Shown in pieces: positions 1 to 8,812 of a DNA stretch of 64,000 bases. Within the stretch, counting starts at the first letter, position 1. Each line of letters begins with the position of its first letter. The DNA is taken from contig NZ_CAJZAH010000002.1 of NCBI RefSeq assembly GCF_914271545.1, positions 744,001-808,000 of the forward strand, given 5' to 3'. A program made the position numbers and the translations under genes. Below the pieces are notes generated by a model. That model was not told the DNA's origin. It saw nothing but the letters and a program-made list of their open reading frames with translations, and did not search any database. This DNA is from Cupriavidus respiraculi (GTDB taxonomy: Bacteria > Pseudomonadota > Gammaproteobacteria > Burkholderiales > Burkholderiaceae).

Positions 1-208
1 TGCGCGCGCCCAGCGCGCTCCACACGCCCACGCCCAGCATCGCCAGCAGGTGGTCCATGCCGGCGACCGGATGCGTCAGCCCCGACCACAGGCTGGCGCT
101 GACCGAGGCGATATCGTGCCCGGGGTGCGCGAGCACCGGACCCGATGCGGCGATGGCCAGGGGAAGCGCCGCGCGGCGCAGCGTGCGTGACAGGACAGTG
201 CGATTCAT
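1..208 (-). CDS. ureJ: HupE/UreJ family membrane protein, N-terminal part (runs off left edge)
   Basis: Only the first 69 residues lie in the window; the gene continues beyond base 1. The protein opens with a basic stretch and a hydrophobic signal-like segment, then HPGHD and a GLTHPVAGMDHLLAMLGVGVW block, which is the conserved opening of HupE/UreJ proteins (nickel-related permeases or accessory proteins of hydrogenase and urease loci). The histidines in these motifs are probable nickel ligands. It follows ureA by 72 bases on the same strand, so a role in supplying nickel to urease is likely. The start is the ATG at 206-208. The specific substrate is inferred from context only. Confidence 0.8.
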   Translation of the reverse strand, partial: MNRTVLSRTLRRAALPLAIAASGPVLAHPGHDIASVSASLWSGLTHPVAGMDHLLAMLGVGVWSALGAR

Positions 209-280
209 CTTGGATCTCTCTTTGTCGTTCTCGGATGCGGAAAAGCGGTGGGATGCGGTATTGGCCAACGCGCTCAAGGC

Positions 281-583
281 TCAGACGATGGGATGATGGA
301 CGGTCACCAGCTTGGTGCCGTCGGGAAAGGTGGCCTCGACCTGGATCTCGGGGATCATCTCCGCGACGCCGTCCATCACGTCGTCGCGGCCCAGGACCGT
401 GGTGCCCTCGTGCATCAGCTCGGCCACGGTACGGCCATCGCGCGCGCCCTCCATGATCGCGGCGGTGATCAGCGCGACCGCCTCCGGATAGTTCAGCTTC
501 AGCCCGCGCGCGCGCCGCCTCTCGGCCAGCAGCGCGGCGGTAAAGATCAGCAGCTTCTCCTTCTCGCGCGGCGTCAGTTCCAT
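281..583 (-). CDS. ureA: Urease gamma subunit
   Basis: 100 residues, the standard length for UreA, beginning [20 protein letters not shown] and ending VHHPIV, both typical of the gamma subunit. Urease is the cytoplasmic nickel enzyme that hydrolyses urea to ammonia and carbamate; UreA is a structural subunit and carries no nickel ligands. The chosen ATG (581-583) has a GAGGAAAG ribosome-binding site just upstream; an in-frame extension to 667 has none and lacks family similarity. It lies 46 bases after ureD and before ureJ, and should be followed by ureB and ureC outside the window. Confidence 0.96.
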   Translation of the reverse strand: MELTPREKEKLLIFTAALLAERRRARGLKLNYPEAVALITAAIMEGARDGRTVAELMHEGTTVLGRDDVMDGVAEMIPEIQVEATFPDGTKLVTVHHPIV

Positions 584-629
584 TTCGCTTTCCTCATTGT
601 CCTTTCCGGTGCTCCGGTGATCGTTCGTC

Positions 630-1535
630 TCACGTCGCCCACAGCCGCAGCGGCCGCGCCGGCACACCGTGGATCGGCTCGCGCAGCGCCGTCCATGCCG
701 CCACCATCAGCGCGCGCACCGGCTCGATGCCATCGCCCAGCACCCGCAGCAGCAGCATCGGGGTGCCGCCGTGCTGACCGCCGTGGGCCAGGCAGGTCAC
801 GCCTGCACGCAGCTTTGCCTCATACGGCAGCTGCGCCGCCAGTTGTTCGGCCAGTTCCTGCGTGGCGCCCGCGCCGACGGCCCACAGCGTCGCCATCACC
901 GGCAAGCCGTCGAGTCCCGCGCGCGCGTGGCGCAGCGGCGAGTCGGCCTCCAGCAGGGACTGTTCGACCCACAGCGGCCGCCCTGCCGCGAGCACGCGCG
1001 TATCGAGGCGCACCGCCCCGCGCGACCATTGCTCGCCGGACGCCTGCCGGCCCAGCACCACCGCATCCCAGCCAATGGCGCTGCCGCCCGGCATGACGGC
1101 GACCGTGGTGTCGAGATGCGCGCGCGCATCGTCGAAGACGATATTCTCCTGCGGCAGCCAGTCCAGCTTCGCGCCCTCGGCCACGGTGATGCGAACGGTC
1201 TGCGCCGCGTCGCGGCCCAGCGACTTGTACCACTTGGTAGCGCCCGGCGTGGCCAGCACCGCGTGCGCGCCTTCCTCGACGGCCACGTCGATGTCGAGCG
1301 TATCGCCACCGGCGATGCCCGCGGGCGGATGCAGCATCACGGCATGACAGATGCCGCCCTCGGGATACAGCGCCTTCTGCACCGACAGCGGCCCGCAGTG
1401 GCGGCGCTCGACCAGCGTGCTGCGCGCTGCGCGCTGCGCAAAGCGCAGGCGCAGGCTGGCCGGCCACGGCGGCGGCGCGACGGGTGGCACTGCGGATGGC
1501 GCGACGGCGCCCGCCGGAAACTCGGGATGACGCAT
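630..1535 (-). CDS. ureD: Urease accessory protein UreD
   Basis: 301 residues from the ATG at 1533-1535. UreD (UreH) binds apo-urease and helps UreF and UreG insert nickel. Family landmarks are visible: [36 protein letters not shown] and [11 protein letters not shown]. An alternative GTG start at 1551-1553 would add six residues and overlap the urtE stop codon as GTGA, which would couple translation of ureD to the last urt gene. The direct junction of urt and ure genes indicates one transcript for urea import and hydrolysis. Start uncertain by six codons; family assignment firm. Confidence 0.93.
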   Translation of the reverse strand: MRHPEFPAGAVAPSAVPPVAPPPWPASLRLRFAQRAARSTLVERRHCGPLSVQKALYPEGGICHAVMLHPPAGIAGGDTLDIDVAVEEGAHAVLATPGATKWYKSLGRDAAQTVRITVAEGAKLDWLPQENIVFDDARAHLDTTVAVMPGGSAIGWDAVVLGRQASGEQWSRGAVRLDTRVLAAGRPLWVEQSLLEADSPLRHARAGLDGLPVMATLWAVGAGATQELAEQLAAQLPYEAKLRAGVTCLAHGGQHGGTPMLLLRVLGDGIEPVRALMVAAWTALREPIHGVPARPLRLWAT

Positions 1536-1549
1536 GGATTCCGCAGCGC

Positions 1550-2242
1550 TCACACAGCGATCAGCTCGCGCACGCCATCGTCCTCCATCCGCGCGCCCTC
1601 GCCCCGCGCCACCACCTCGCCGCGGCTCATCACGACATAGTGGTCCGACAGATGGCGGGCAAACTCGTAGTACTGCTCCACCAGCAGCACGGTCATGCCG
1701 AACTCGTCGACCAGCAGGCGCAGCGCGCGGCCGATGTCCTGGATGATCGACGGCTGGATGCCTTCGGTGGGCTCGTCCAGGATCAGCAGCCGGGGATCGC
1801 TCATCAGCGCGCGGCCGATCGCCAGTTGCTGCTGCTGTCCGCCGGAGAGATCGCCCCCGCGGCGCTGGCGCATGGTGCGCAACACCGGGAAGAGCTGGTA
1901 GATGCGGTCGGGCACGCCATCGGGCTTCTTGCGGCTGGCTGCACCGATCAGCAGGTTTTCCTCGACCGTCAGGCGCGGAAAGATCTCGCGGCCTTGCGGC
2001 ACATAGGCCAGGCCCGCGGCTACCCGCTCGTAAGGCGGGCGCTTCTCCAGCGCCTGTCCCGCCCAGCTGATGCTGCCCGTGCGCGTCGGCACCACGCCCA
2101 TCAGGCATTTGAGCAGGGTGCTCTTGCCCACGCCGTTGCGGCCCAGCAGCGTGGTCAGCTTGCCTTCGGGCACCTCGAAGCTGACGTTGCGCAGGATGTG
2201 GCTGCCGCCGTAGAACTGGTTCAGTGCATTGACTCGAAGCAT
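1550..2242 (-). CDS. urtE: Urea ABC transporter ATP-binding protein UrtE
   Basis: 230 residues, LivF-like. Walker A is GRNGVGKST at residues 34-42, the ABC signature is LSGGQQQQLAIGRAL and Walker B is LLILDEPTEGIQPSII. Together with UrtD it drives urea import through the UrtB/UrtC channel. LivF family members share the fold, but the sequence style and position between urtD and ureD identify it as UrtE. It begins 28 bases after the urtD stop, and its stop codon touches a possible GTG start of ureD. Confidence 0.95.
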   Translation of the reverse strand: MLRVNALNQFYGGSHILRNVSFEVPEGKLTTLLGRNGVGKSTLLKCLMGVVPTRTGSISWAGQALEKRPPYERVAAGLAYVPQGREIFPRLTVEENLLIGAASRKKPDGVPDRIYQLFPVLRTMRQRRGGDLSGGQQQQLAIGRALMSDPRLLILDEPTEGIQPSIIQDIGRALRLLVDEFGMTVLLVEQYYEFARHLSDHYVVMSRGEVVARGEGARMEDDGVRELIAV

Positions 2243-2270
2243 GGTGGTTCCGGTTACCTCAGCGTCCCGT

Positions 2271-3119
2271 TCAGCGTCCCAGATAGGACTCGATCACGCG
2301 CTCGTCGCGCTTCACCGCGTCCAGCGTACCCTCGGCCAGCACGCTGCCCTCGGCCAGCACGGTGACGGTACCCTCGTCGCCGGCCAGTGCCGCGACGAAC
2401 TCCATGTCGTGCTCCACCACCATCATCGAGCAGGTGCCGCGAAGACTGTTGAGCAAGCGCGCCAGTTGCATGGTTTCTTCGTCCGTCATGCCGGCCACCG
2501 GCTCATCGAGCAGCAGCAGCTGCGGCTGCTGCATCAGCAGCATGCCGATCTCCAGCCGCTGCTTCTGGCCGTGCGACAGCAGCCCGGCGGGCCGATAGGC
2601 CTCGGCTTCGAGGCCCGTCACCGCGAGCGTTTCCTCGATGCGGCGCCGGCCTTCGGCGTCCAGCACCGCGCGCAGCGACGACCACCAGCGCTTGTCGGCC
2701 TTCATCGCCAGCTCCAGGTTCTCCCACACGGCGTGCTGCTCGAACACCGTGGGCTTCTGGAACTTGCGGCCGATGCCGGTCTGGGCGATCTTCGGCTCAG
2801 TCATGCGCAACAGGTCGATGGTCTGGCCGAGGAACACCTGGCCGGTCACGTTGGCGTTGCGCGGCCCCGTCTTGCCGGTGATTACATCCATCATGGTGGT
2901 CTTGCCCGCACCGTTGGGCCCGATCACGCAGCGCAGCTCGCCATGCTCGATGGCCAGCGTCAGCTTGTTCAGCGCGCGGAAGCCGTCGAACTGCACCGTC
3001 ACGTCTTCCAGATACAGGATGGGGCCGTGCGAGACATCGATCTCGCCGCGCTCGACGAGTCGGCCCAGTCCGGTGGCGTCTCCGCTTTCGGCTTGCTGGC
3101 GGTCGTGGGCGGCGTTCAT
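2271..3119 (-). CDS. urtD: Urea ABC transporter ATP-binding protein UrtD
   Basis: 282 residues, LivG-like ATPase of the urea importer. After an N-terminal extension of about 35 residues come Walker A GPNGAGKTT (67-75), signature LSHGQKQRLEIGMLL and Walker B LLLLDEPVAGM. The ATG at 3117-3119 overlaps the urtC stop as ATGA, so the two are translationally coupled. A much longer open frame extends upstream but runs antisense-style through urtC in another frame and is not real. The partner ATPase urtE follows directly. Confidence 0.95.
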   Translation of the reverse strand: MNAAHDRQQAESGDATGLGRLVERGEIDVSHGPILYLEDVTVQFDGFRALNKLTLAIEHGELRCVIGPNGAGKTTMMDVITGKTGPRNANVTGQVFLGQTIDLLRMTEPKIAQTGIGRKFQKPTVFEQHAVWENLELAMKADKRWWSSLRAVLDAEGRRRIEETLAVTGLEAEAYRPAGLLSHGQKQRLEIGMLLMQQPQLLLLDEPVAGMTDEETMQLARLLNSLRGTCSMMVVEHDMEFVAALAGDEGTVTVLAEGSVLAEGTLDAVKRDERVIESYLGR

Positions 3120-4363
3120 GCTTCGGCTCCGGTGCGGGTGGCCGCCTGCGCGGCGGCGGTTGGCGCCGCTTGCTCGGCTACGCGGCGGGCGGCGGCACGG
3201 TTCTCGCGCGCCTGCTTCAGGTTGGCGAGGAGCCCGACCACGCCGTTGGGCAGGTACAAGGTCACCAGCACGAACATCGCGCCCAGCAGGAACAGCCAGT
3301 ATTCGGCGAAATACGCCGTGAACATGGTCTTGGCACCGTTGACGAGGAAGGCGCCGATGACCGGGCCGATCAGCGTGCCGCGACCGCCCACCGCCACCCA
3401 TACCGCCATCTCGATCGAGTTGGCGGGCGACATCTCGCCCGGGTTGATGATGCCCACCTGCGGCACGTACAGCGCCCCGGCAATGCCGCACAGCACCGCC
3501 GAGAACGTCCAGACGAACAGCTTGTAGCCGAGCGGGCTGTAGCCGGAGAACATCACCCGCATCTCGGCGTCGCGCACGGCGGTAACCACGCGGCCAAGCT
3601 TGGACGTGACGATATAGCGGCAGGCGACCAGCCCCGCGAGCAGCGCAAAGCCGGTCAGCACGAACAGCGCGGTGCGCGTCTCTGGGGCGGCCACCGCGAA
3701 GCCGGCGATGCGCTTGAAGTCGGTGAAGCCGTTGTTGCCACCGAAGCCCGTCTCGTTGCGGAAGAACAGCAGCATCGCCGCATAGGTCATGGCCTGCGTG
3801 ATGATGGACAGGTAGACGCCCTTGATGCGCGAGCGGAAGGCGAAGTAGCCGAACAGCCAGGCCAGCACGCCGGGCACGAGGATCACCAGCAGCAGCGCAT
3901 AGCCCAGATGATCGGTGCCCTGCCAGAACCACGGCAGCTCCTTCCAGTCCAGGAACACCATGAAGTCCGGCAGATCGCTCTTGTACACGCCCTCGCGGCC
4001 GATCGAGCGCATCAGGTACATGCCCATCGCATAGCCGCCGAGCGCGAAGAACAGGCCGTGGCCCAGGCTCAGGATGCCGCAGTAGCCCCACACCAGGTCC
4101 AGCGCGATGGCGGCGAGCGCGAAGCACATGATCTTGCCGATCAGCGTCAGTGCGTAGGCCGACAGGTGCAAGGGATGGCCCTCGGGCAGCAGCAGCGCGC
4201 AGACGGGGGCCGCGATGCCGAGCACAACGGCGGCGATGGCCAGCGCGAGCCATCCGCGGCGGGTGAACAGCGGCTGGCGCGCGGGCACCGCCAGCGCGAA
4301 CGGCTTCGAGCCGGGGGCGCCGGTGCGCGACGCGGCCAGGGTATGGATGGGATCCTGCATCAT
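3116..4363 (-). CDS. urtC: Urea ABC transporter permease UrtC
   Basis: 415 residues, LivM-type inner-membrane permease with many hydrophobic segments. Typical motifs include GLFFALGGYAMGMYLM, the IKGVYLSIITQAMTYA segment and the GGRGTLIGPVIGAF loop near the C-terminus. A YLPNGVVGLL motif closes the permease domain, followed by an Ala-rich tail of about 35 residues. The gene overlaps urtB at its start (ATG 4361-4363 versus the urtB TGA) and urtD at its end. UrtC pairs with UrtB to form the urea channel. Confidence 0.95.
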   Translation of the reverse strand: MMQDPIHTLAASRTGAPGSKPFALAVPARQPLFTRRGWLALAIAAVVLGIAAPVCALLLPEGHPLHLSAYALTLIGKIMCFALAAIALDLVWGYCGILSLGHGLFFALGGYAMGMYLMRSIGREGVYKSDLPDFMVFLDWKELPWFWQGTDHLGYALLLVILVPGVLAWLFGYFAFRSRIKGVYLSIITQAMTYAAMLLFFRNETGFGGNNGFTDFKRIAGFAVAAPETRTALFVLTGFALLAGLVACRYIVTSKLGRVVTAVRDAEMRVMFSGYSPLGYKLFVWTFSAVLCGIAGALYVPQVGIINPGEMSPANSIEMAVWVAVGGRGTLIGPVIGAFLVNGAKTMFTAYFAEYWLFLLGAMFVLVTLYLPNGVVGLLANLKQARENRAAARRVAEQAAPTAAAQAATRTGAEA

Positions 4364-5997
4364 GCCTCCGCGCTGCGCCCCTTGAGCGCGAACAGTCCCT
4401 GCGGCCGCTTCTGGATGAACAGAACGATCAGCACCAGGACGAAGATCTTGGCGAGCACCGCGCCGTAGAACGGCTCGATGAACTTGTTGATGATGCCCAG
4501 GCCGAAGGCGCCGACGATAGTGCCGGCCAGCTGCCCCACCCCGCCCAGCACCACGACCATGAACGAGTCGATGATGTAGGCCTGGCCCAGGTCGGGTCCG
4601 ACATTGCCGATCTGCGACAGCGCGCAGCCGCCCAGTCCCGCGATGCCGGCGCCGAAGGCAAAGGCATAGCTGTCGACCTTCCAGGTGCGCACGCCGACGC
4701 AGGCCGCCATCGTGCGGTTCTGCGTGGTGGCGCGCACGAACAGGCCCAGCCGCGTGCGGTTCAGCACGGCCCAGGCCACGGCCACCACCGCCAGCGCGAA
4801 CAGGATGATCACCACCCGGTTGTAGGGAATGACCAGCCCGGGCATCCAGGCGATGCCGCCGCTCATCCAGCTCGGATTGGCAACTTCGACGTTCTGCGCG
4901 CCGAACAGCATGCGCACCGCCTGCATCAGCAGCAGGCTCACGCCGAACGTGGCCAGCAGCGTCTCCAGCGGCCGGCCGTACAGATGGCGCAGCACCAGGC
5001 GCTCCAGCACGAAGCCGACCACCGCCGAGGCAAGGAAGGCGGCGGGCAGCGCGGCCAGCAGATACCAGTCGAAGGCATCGGGCAGCCAGGCGCGGAACAG
5101 CGTCTGCACCAGATAGGTGGCGTAGGCGCCGATCATCAGGAACTCGCCGTGCGCCATGTTGATGACGCCGATCAGGCCATACGTGATGGCCAGGCCGAGC
5201 GCCGCCAGCAGCAGCACGCTGCCCAGGCTCAGGCCGGCGAACAGATTGCCGACGACCTCGGCCTTGCGCTGGTTGCCATGCAGCGCGTCCAGCGCCTGGC
5301 TCGCGGCGGCGCGCACCTGCGCGTCGGGCTCCCGGTATTTGCCCGCTTCGTCGCGCTCGACGAACGGCTGCAGCTTCAGGCGCGTCGAAGGGTTGCTGTC
5401 GCGGCCGAGGATGGCGATGGCTTCGAGGCGTTCGTCTCGGCTGCCCTCCGCGAGCACGGTGTTGGCCCAGATCACGTCGAGCTTGGCGCGCAGCGCGGCG
5501 TCGGCCTCGGACTTGCGCGCCGCCTCCACGGCTTCGCGCGGCGCGGCGTCGGGCTGGTCCAGCAAGGTATCGATGGCTTGTGCGCGCACCGCGATATCGG
5601 GCGACATCAGCAGCAGGCTGCTGGCCGCGCTGTCTACCTGTGCGCGCAGGCTGTTGTTCAGGGTGAGGGATTCGAGCGTGTCACTGGCCGCGGCGACCGG
5701 CTTGCCGCTGACGGCATCGGTCAGCTTGTCGCCGTCCTGCAGCACCATGCCGATGCCCGGTGCGTATTGCAGCGTGTCGTCCTGCAGCGCCTTCAGAATG
5801 GGACCGGCCTGCGCGGGCGGCGCCTTGGCGAGCGCCGCGATGGCGGCGGTCTTCGCATCGAAGTCGTCTTCCGCGAGCGGCTTCAGGTCGGCCTGGGTCA
5901 GCGCGGTTGCGGCCCAGAGCGCGGGCGCGACGGCCAGCAGCAGCGCGGCGAGCAGTGCGCGCAGCCACGGGGCGCAGGCGAACGATGGTCGGGGCAT
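4360..5997 (-). CDS. urtB: Urea ABC transporter permease UrtB
   Basis: 545 residues, clearly longer than an ordinary LivH permease of about 300. Residues 1-27 form a signal peptide ending LLAVAPALWA. Residues of about 30-235 form an Ala/Asp-rich, probably helical extracytoplasmic domain that is a recognised feature of UrtB proteins. The C-terminal part is a LivH-type permease (GLAITYGLIGVINMAHGEFLMIGAY, LGGVGQLAGTIVGAFGLG). The ATG at 5995-5997 was chosen because the signal peptide starts there; the open frame extends to 6099 without family support. A 118-bp composite inverted repeat separates it from urtA. Confidence 0.94.
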   Translation of the reverse strand: MPRPSFACAPWLRALLAALLLAVAPALWAATALTQADLKPLAEDDFDAKTAAIAALAKAPPAQAGPILKALQDDTLQYAPGIGMVLQDGDKLTDAVSGKPVAAASDTLESLTLNNSLRAQVDSAASSLLLMSPDIAVRAQAIDTLLDQPDAAPREAVEAARKSEADAALRAKLDVIWANTVLAEGSRDERLEAIAILGRDSNPSTRLKLQPFVERDEAGKYREPDAQVRAAASQALDALHGNQRKAEVVGNLFAGLSLGSVLLLAALGLAITYGLIGVINMAHGEFLMIGAYATYLVQTLFRAWLPDAFDWYLLAALPAAFLASAVVGFVLERLVLRHLYGRPLETLLATFGVSLLLMQAVRMLFGAQNVEVANPSWMSGGIAWMPGLVIPYNRVVIILFALAVVAVAWAVLNRTRLGLFVRATTQNRTMAACVGVRTWKVDSYAFAFGAGIAGLGGCALSQIGNVGPDLGQAYIIDSFMVVVLGGVGQLAGTIVGAFGLGIINKFIEPFYGAVLAKIFVLVLIVLFIQKRPQGLFALKGRSAEA

Positions 5998-6090
5998 GGA
6001 GGTCTTGGTCAGGGGTGGTGGATGCGGTAGCGGTACGGATGGACGGCTGGGGCGGTGGGGATTCGGACCGCGTTGGTTTCTGCGGGGGGT

Positions 6091-6208
6091 CACCCTCACC
6101 CCCGCCTCTCTCCCGCGGGCGGGAGAGCGGAGAAGACCATCGGAATGCGAATGGCTGCCGGTTTGCTCCCCTCTCCCGCGAGCGGGAGAGGGGCCGGGGG
6201 TGAGGGTG
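6091..6208. repeat. Composite inverted repeat between urtA and urtB
   Basis: A nested symmetric element. The outer arms at 6091-6103 and 6196-6208 are perfect 13-bp inverted copies (CACCCTCACCCCC / GGGGGTGAGGGTG). Inside are two palindromes: 6106-6127 (CTCTCTCCCGCGGGCGGGAGAG, read in two halves) and 6168-6193, a perfect 12-bp stem CCCCTCTCCCGC with a 2-base loop. The arrangement resembles REP/BIME-type intergenic repeats. A degenerate relative is present at 50878-50992. Its place inside an operon, just after the gene for the binding protein, suggests an effect on mRNA 3'-end stability (inference). Confidence 0.8.
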
Positions 6209-6248
6209 AGCGCCCGTCATCCTGCAAGCGCCCGCACTCACCCACCCA

Positions 6249-7505
6249 TCACATCGCCTTGTCCGGCTTCCCTTCGTTACCCGCGATGAACGGGCTCCAC
6301 GGCTGCGCGCGCACCGGCTTCGGCGTTTTCCACACCACGGAGAACTGGCCGTCGCCCTTGACCTCGCCGATCATCACCGGCTTGTACAGGTGGTGGTTCT
6401 CGCCCATGGTCAGCGTGAAGCCGCTCGGCGCCTTGAACGTCTGGCCGTACATCGCGGCGCGAACCTTGGCCGGGTCGGTGGTGCCGGCCTTCTTCACGGC
6501 CTGCGCCCACATATGGATGCCCACATAGGTCGCCTCCATCGGGTCGTTGGTCACGCGCTTGGCGCCGCCCGGCAGGTTGTTGGCCTTGACCCAGGCCGCC
6601 CATTGCTTGCGGAACGCCTCGTTCTCCGGGTTCTTGACCGACATGAAGTAGTTCCAGGCGGCCAGATGGCCGACCAGCGGCTTGGTGTCGATGCCGCGCA
6701 GCTCTTCCTCGCCCACGGAGAACGCCACCACTGGCACGTCCTTGGCCTTCAGGCCCGCGTTGCCCAGTTCCTTGTAGAAGGGCACGTTGGAGTCGCCGTT
6801 GATCGTCGAGATCACCGCGGTCTTGCCGCCCTGCGAGAACTTCTTGATGTTGGCGACGATGGTCTGGTAGTCGCTGTGGCCGAACGGCGTGTAGACCTCT
6901 TCGATGTCCTTGTCCGCCACGCCCTTGCTCTTGAGGAAGGCGCGCAGGATCTTGTTGGTGGTGCGCGGATAGACGTAGTCGGTGCCCAGCAGGAAGTAGC
7001 GCTTGGCGCCGCCGCCTTCCTTGCTCATCAGGTATTCCACGGCGGGAATGGCCTGCTGGTTGGGCGCCGCGCCGGTGTAGAAGACGTTCTTGGACATCTC
7101 CTCGCCTTCGTACTGCACCGGATAGAACAGCAGCGCGTTCAGCTCCTCGTAGACCGGCAGCACCGACTTGCGGGACACGGAGGTCCAGCAGCCGAAGGTC
7201 ACCGCGACCTTGTCGTTGGTCACGAGCTGGCGCGCCTTCTCGGCGAACAGCGGCCAGTTGGAAGCCGGGTCCACCACCACGGGCTCGAGCTTGCGGCCCA
7301 GGACGCCGCCGCTCTTGTTGATCTCGTCGATGGTCATCAGCGCGACGTCCTTCAGGGACGTCTCGGAGATTGCCATCGTGCCGGAGAGCGAATGCAGGAT
7401 GCCGATCTTGATCGGTTCCTTCGATTGCGCCATGGCCAGCGGGCTGGCACCGATCATCGCCGCGGCGGCGACAGCCGTCAGCTTCAAGACATCACGTCGT
7501 TTCAT
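6249..7505 (-). CDS. urtA: Urea ABC transporter substrate-binding protein UrtA
   Basis: 418 residues; periplasmic urea receptor. The N-terminus MKRRDVLKLTAVAAAAMIG ending ASPLAMAQS is a signal peptide with a twin arginine, so Tat export is possible. The mature part starts KEPIKIGILHSLSGTMAISE, typical of UrtA/AmiC-type binding proteins of the type I periplasmic fold. The ATG at 7503-7505 has GGGAG six bases upstream. It is the first gene of the urt-ure operon and lies 45-60 bases downstream of a sigma-54 promoter, so expression is expected under nitrogen limitation. Confidence 0.96.
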   Translation of the reverse strand: MKRRDVLKLTAVAAAAMIGASPLAMAQSKEPIKIGILHSLSGTMAISETSLKDVALMTIDEINKSGGVLGRKLEPVVVDPASNWPLFAEKARQLVTNDKVAVTFGCWTSVSRKSVLPVYEELNALLFYPVQYEGEEMSKNVFYTGAAPNQQAIPAVEYLMSKEGGGAKRYFLLGTDYVYPRTTNKILRAFLKSKGVADKDIEEVYTPFGHSDYQTIVANIKKFSQGGKTAVISTINGDSNVPFYKELGNAGLKAKDVPVVAFSVGEEELRGIDTKPLVGHLAAWNYFMSVKNPENEAFRKQWAAWVKANNLPGGAKRVTNDPMEATYVGIHMWAQAVKKAGTTDPAKVRAAMYGQTFKAPSGFTLTMGENHHLYKPVMIGEVKGDGQFSVVWKTPKPVRAQPWSPFIAGNEGKPDKAM

Positions 7506-7560
7506 TGCAGCTCCCAGATTTGTCGTGTGATAAGGAACAACGCACCCCGGGTGATGCTTC

Positions 7561-7576
7561 TGCAACTAGTGTGCCA
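7561..7576 (-). promoter_or_regulatory. Sigma-54 (RpoN) promoter of the urt-ure operon
   Basis: Read on the minus strand the bases are TGGCACACTAGTTGCA, an exact match to the -24/-12 consensus TGGCAC-N5-TTGCA. It sits 56 bases upstream of the urtA ATG, leaving an untranslated leader of roughly 45 bases. Such promoters need an NtrC-type activator, and two NtrC-like sites lie just upstream. The match is seen directly; nitrogen control is inferred. Confidence 0.9.
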
Positions 7577-7626
7577 CCGCCATTGGCGCGTCAGCGTGGC
7601 GCACGGAAGACCATCGCGCCGCGCGC

Positions 7627-7641
7627 GCACCACGACGGTGC
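7627..7641. promoter_or_regulatory. NtrC-type enhancer site, proximal copy
   Basis: GCACC-ACGAC-GGTGC, a perfect 5-5-5 inverted repeat matching the NtrC core GCACC-N5-GGTGC. It lies about 85 bp upstream of the start point predicted from the sigma-54 promoter. Confidence 0.75.
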
Positions 7642-7652
7642 CCATGCCCCGC

Positions 7653-7667
7653 GCACCAGCGGGGTGC
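7653..7667. promoter_or_regulatory. NtrC-type enhancer site, distal copy
   Basis: GCACC-AGCGG-GGTGC, a second perfect NtrC-type inverted repeat, centred 26 bp beyond the first and about 110 bp from the predicted start point. Paired enhancers at this distance are the usual arrangement at NtrC-activated promoters. Confidence 0.75.
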
Positions 7668-7747
7668 CGCGACGCAAAGCTGTGCATGGCGCCGCGTCGT
7701 GCGCCGAGTCGGTGCCTGCGCCGGCCGCCATCACCGCACGCCCAATG

Positions 7748-7781
7748 AAAAACGCCGCCGGCCCGAAGGCGCGGCGGCGTT
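7748..7781 (-). terminator. Rho-independent terminator after the MaoC genes
   Basis: A 10-bp stem (AACGCCGCCG at 7751-7760 with CGGCGGCGTT at 7772-7781) is followed on the minus strand by a run of T residues (A-run 7748-7752 on plus). It lies 24 bases after the stop of the gene at 7805. Confidence 0.75.
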
Positions 7782-7804
7782 CTGCGCGCGAAGCGCTCGC
7801 GCGG

Positions 7805-8284
7805 TCAGGAATAGCGGCGGCTGATCGATTCGGCCACGCACACCGGGCGGTCGCTGCCTTCGCGTTCGATGGTGACCTCCCACGTCGATTGCGCGCCGAC
7901 CAGCTCCGGCGCGTTCGGCAGCGGATCGAGACGCTCGACCTTCAGCAGCTTGATGCGTCCGCGCACGCGGCTGCCCACGGGCACCGGCGCGGGGAATCGC
8001 ACCTTGTTCAGGCCGTAGTTGACGCCCATCTTGACGCCCGGCATATGCAGCGCGCTCTGCATCAGCGCAGGCAGCAGCGACAGCGTCAGAAACCCGTGCG
8101 CGATCGGCGCGCCATACGGGGATTCGCGCCTGGCGCGTTCCACGTCGATATGGATCCACTGGTGGTCGCCGGTGGCTTCGGCGAACAGGTTCACCTGCTG
8201 CTGCGTGATCTCGCGCCAGTCGCTGACAGCGACCTCCTGTCCCTGCAGGCTTTCCAGTTCTTCGAGCGAAGCGATGGTGCGCAT
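7805..8284 (-). CDS. MaoC-like hot-dog dehydratase ((R)-enoyl-CoA hydratase type)
   Basis: 159 residues. The FAEATGDHQWIHIDVERA motif with Asp and His, followed by APIAHGFLTLSLLP, is the hydratase-2 signature of MaoC/PhaJ-like single hot-dog proteins, which hydrate trans-2-enoyl-CoA to (R)-3-hydroxyacyl-CoA. The ATG at 8282-8284 is preceded by GAGGAGACA. It follows another MaoC protein by 35 bases and is near two acyl-CoA dehydrogenase genes, so a shared acyl-CoA degradation pathway is plausible. The natural substrate cannot be read from the sequence. Confidence 0.86.
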   Translation of the reverse strand: MRTIASLEELESLQGQEVAVSDWREITQQQVNLFAEATGDHQWIHIDVERARRESPYGAPIAHGFLTLSLLPALMQSALHMPGVKMGVNYGLNKVRFPAPVPVGSRVRGRIKLLKVERLDPLPNAPELVGAQSTWEVTIEREGSDRPVCVAESISRRYS

Positions 8285-8319
8285 CTTGTCTCCTCGTTGG
8301 TTGTCCGCGACGCCGTATT

Positions 8320-8772
8320 CTATGCCGGTCGGCGGCCGTACATGCCCATGCCCTTGACCGTGCAGACCAGCTCGCCGCGCTGGTTGACGGCCTCCCACTG
8401 CGTCATCACCACGCCGCGGTCCGGCTTGGAGGCCGAAGGGCGGGCATCCAGCACCGACAGCGATACGGTCAGCGTGTCGCCCGCATAGACCGGCTTGAGC
8501 CAACGGATCTCGTCGACGCCGGGCGAGCCCATGCTGGCCGCCTTCGAGGTCATGTTGTCCACCAGCATCCGCATCATGATGGAACAGGTCATCCAGCCGC
8601 TGGAGATCAGGCCGCCATAGATGCTCTTGCTGGCGGCTTCCTTGTCGACGTGGAACGGTTGCGGGTCGTACTGCTTCGCAAAGCCCACGATCTCTTCCTC
8701 GGTCACCGTGCGCGAGCCCAGCTCGCGCTTGCTGCCCACGACGAAATCTTCGAAATACAGGGTGGCGGACAT
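8320..8772 (-). CDS. MaoC family dehydratase
   Basis: 150 residues starting [20 protein letters not shown]. The motif [16 protein letters not shown] and the block [13 protein letters not shown] are typical of MaoC-domain proteins annotated as acyl dehydratases. Two adjacent ATG codons (8773-8775 and 8770-8772) are possible; the second is placed better behind the GGAG site. It is distinct from the neighbouring 159-residue hot-dog protein rather than a duplicate, and both probably handle enoyl-CoA intermediates. Substrate unknown. Confidence 0.85.
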   Translation of the reverse strand: MSATLYFEDFVVGSKRELGSRTVTEEEIVGFAKQYDPQPFHVDKEAASKSIYGGLISSGWMTCSIMMRMLVDNMTSKAASMGSPGVDEIRWLKPVYAGDTLTVSLSVLDARPSASKPDRGVVMTQWEAVNQRGELVCTVKGMGMYGRRPA

Positions 8773-8812
8773 CATCGCTCCGTCAGGAAAAAGTTTGGTC
8801 CCGGTACCGGGC

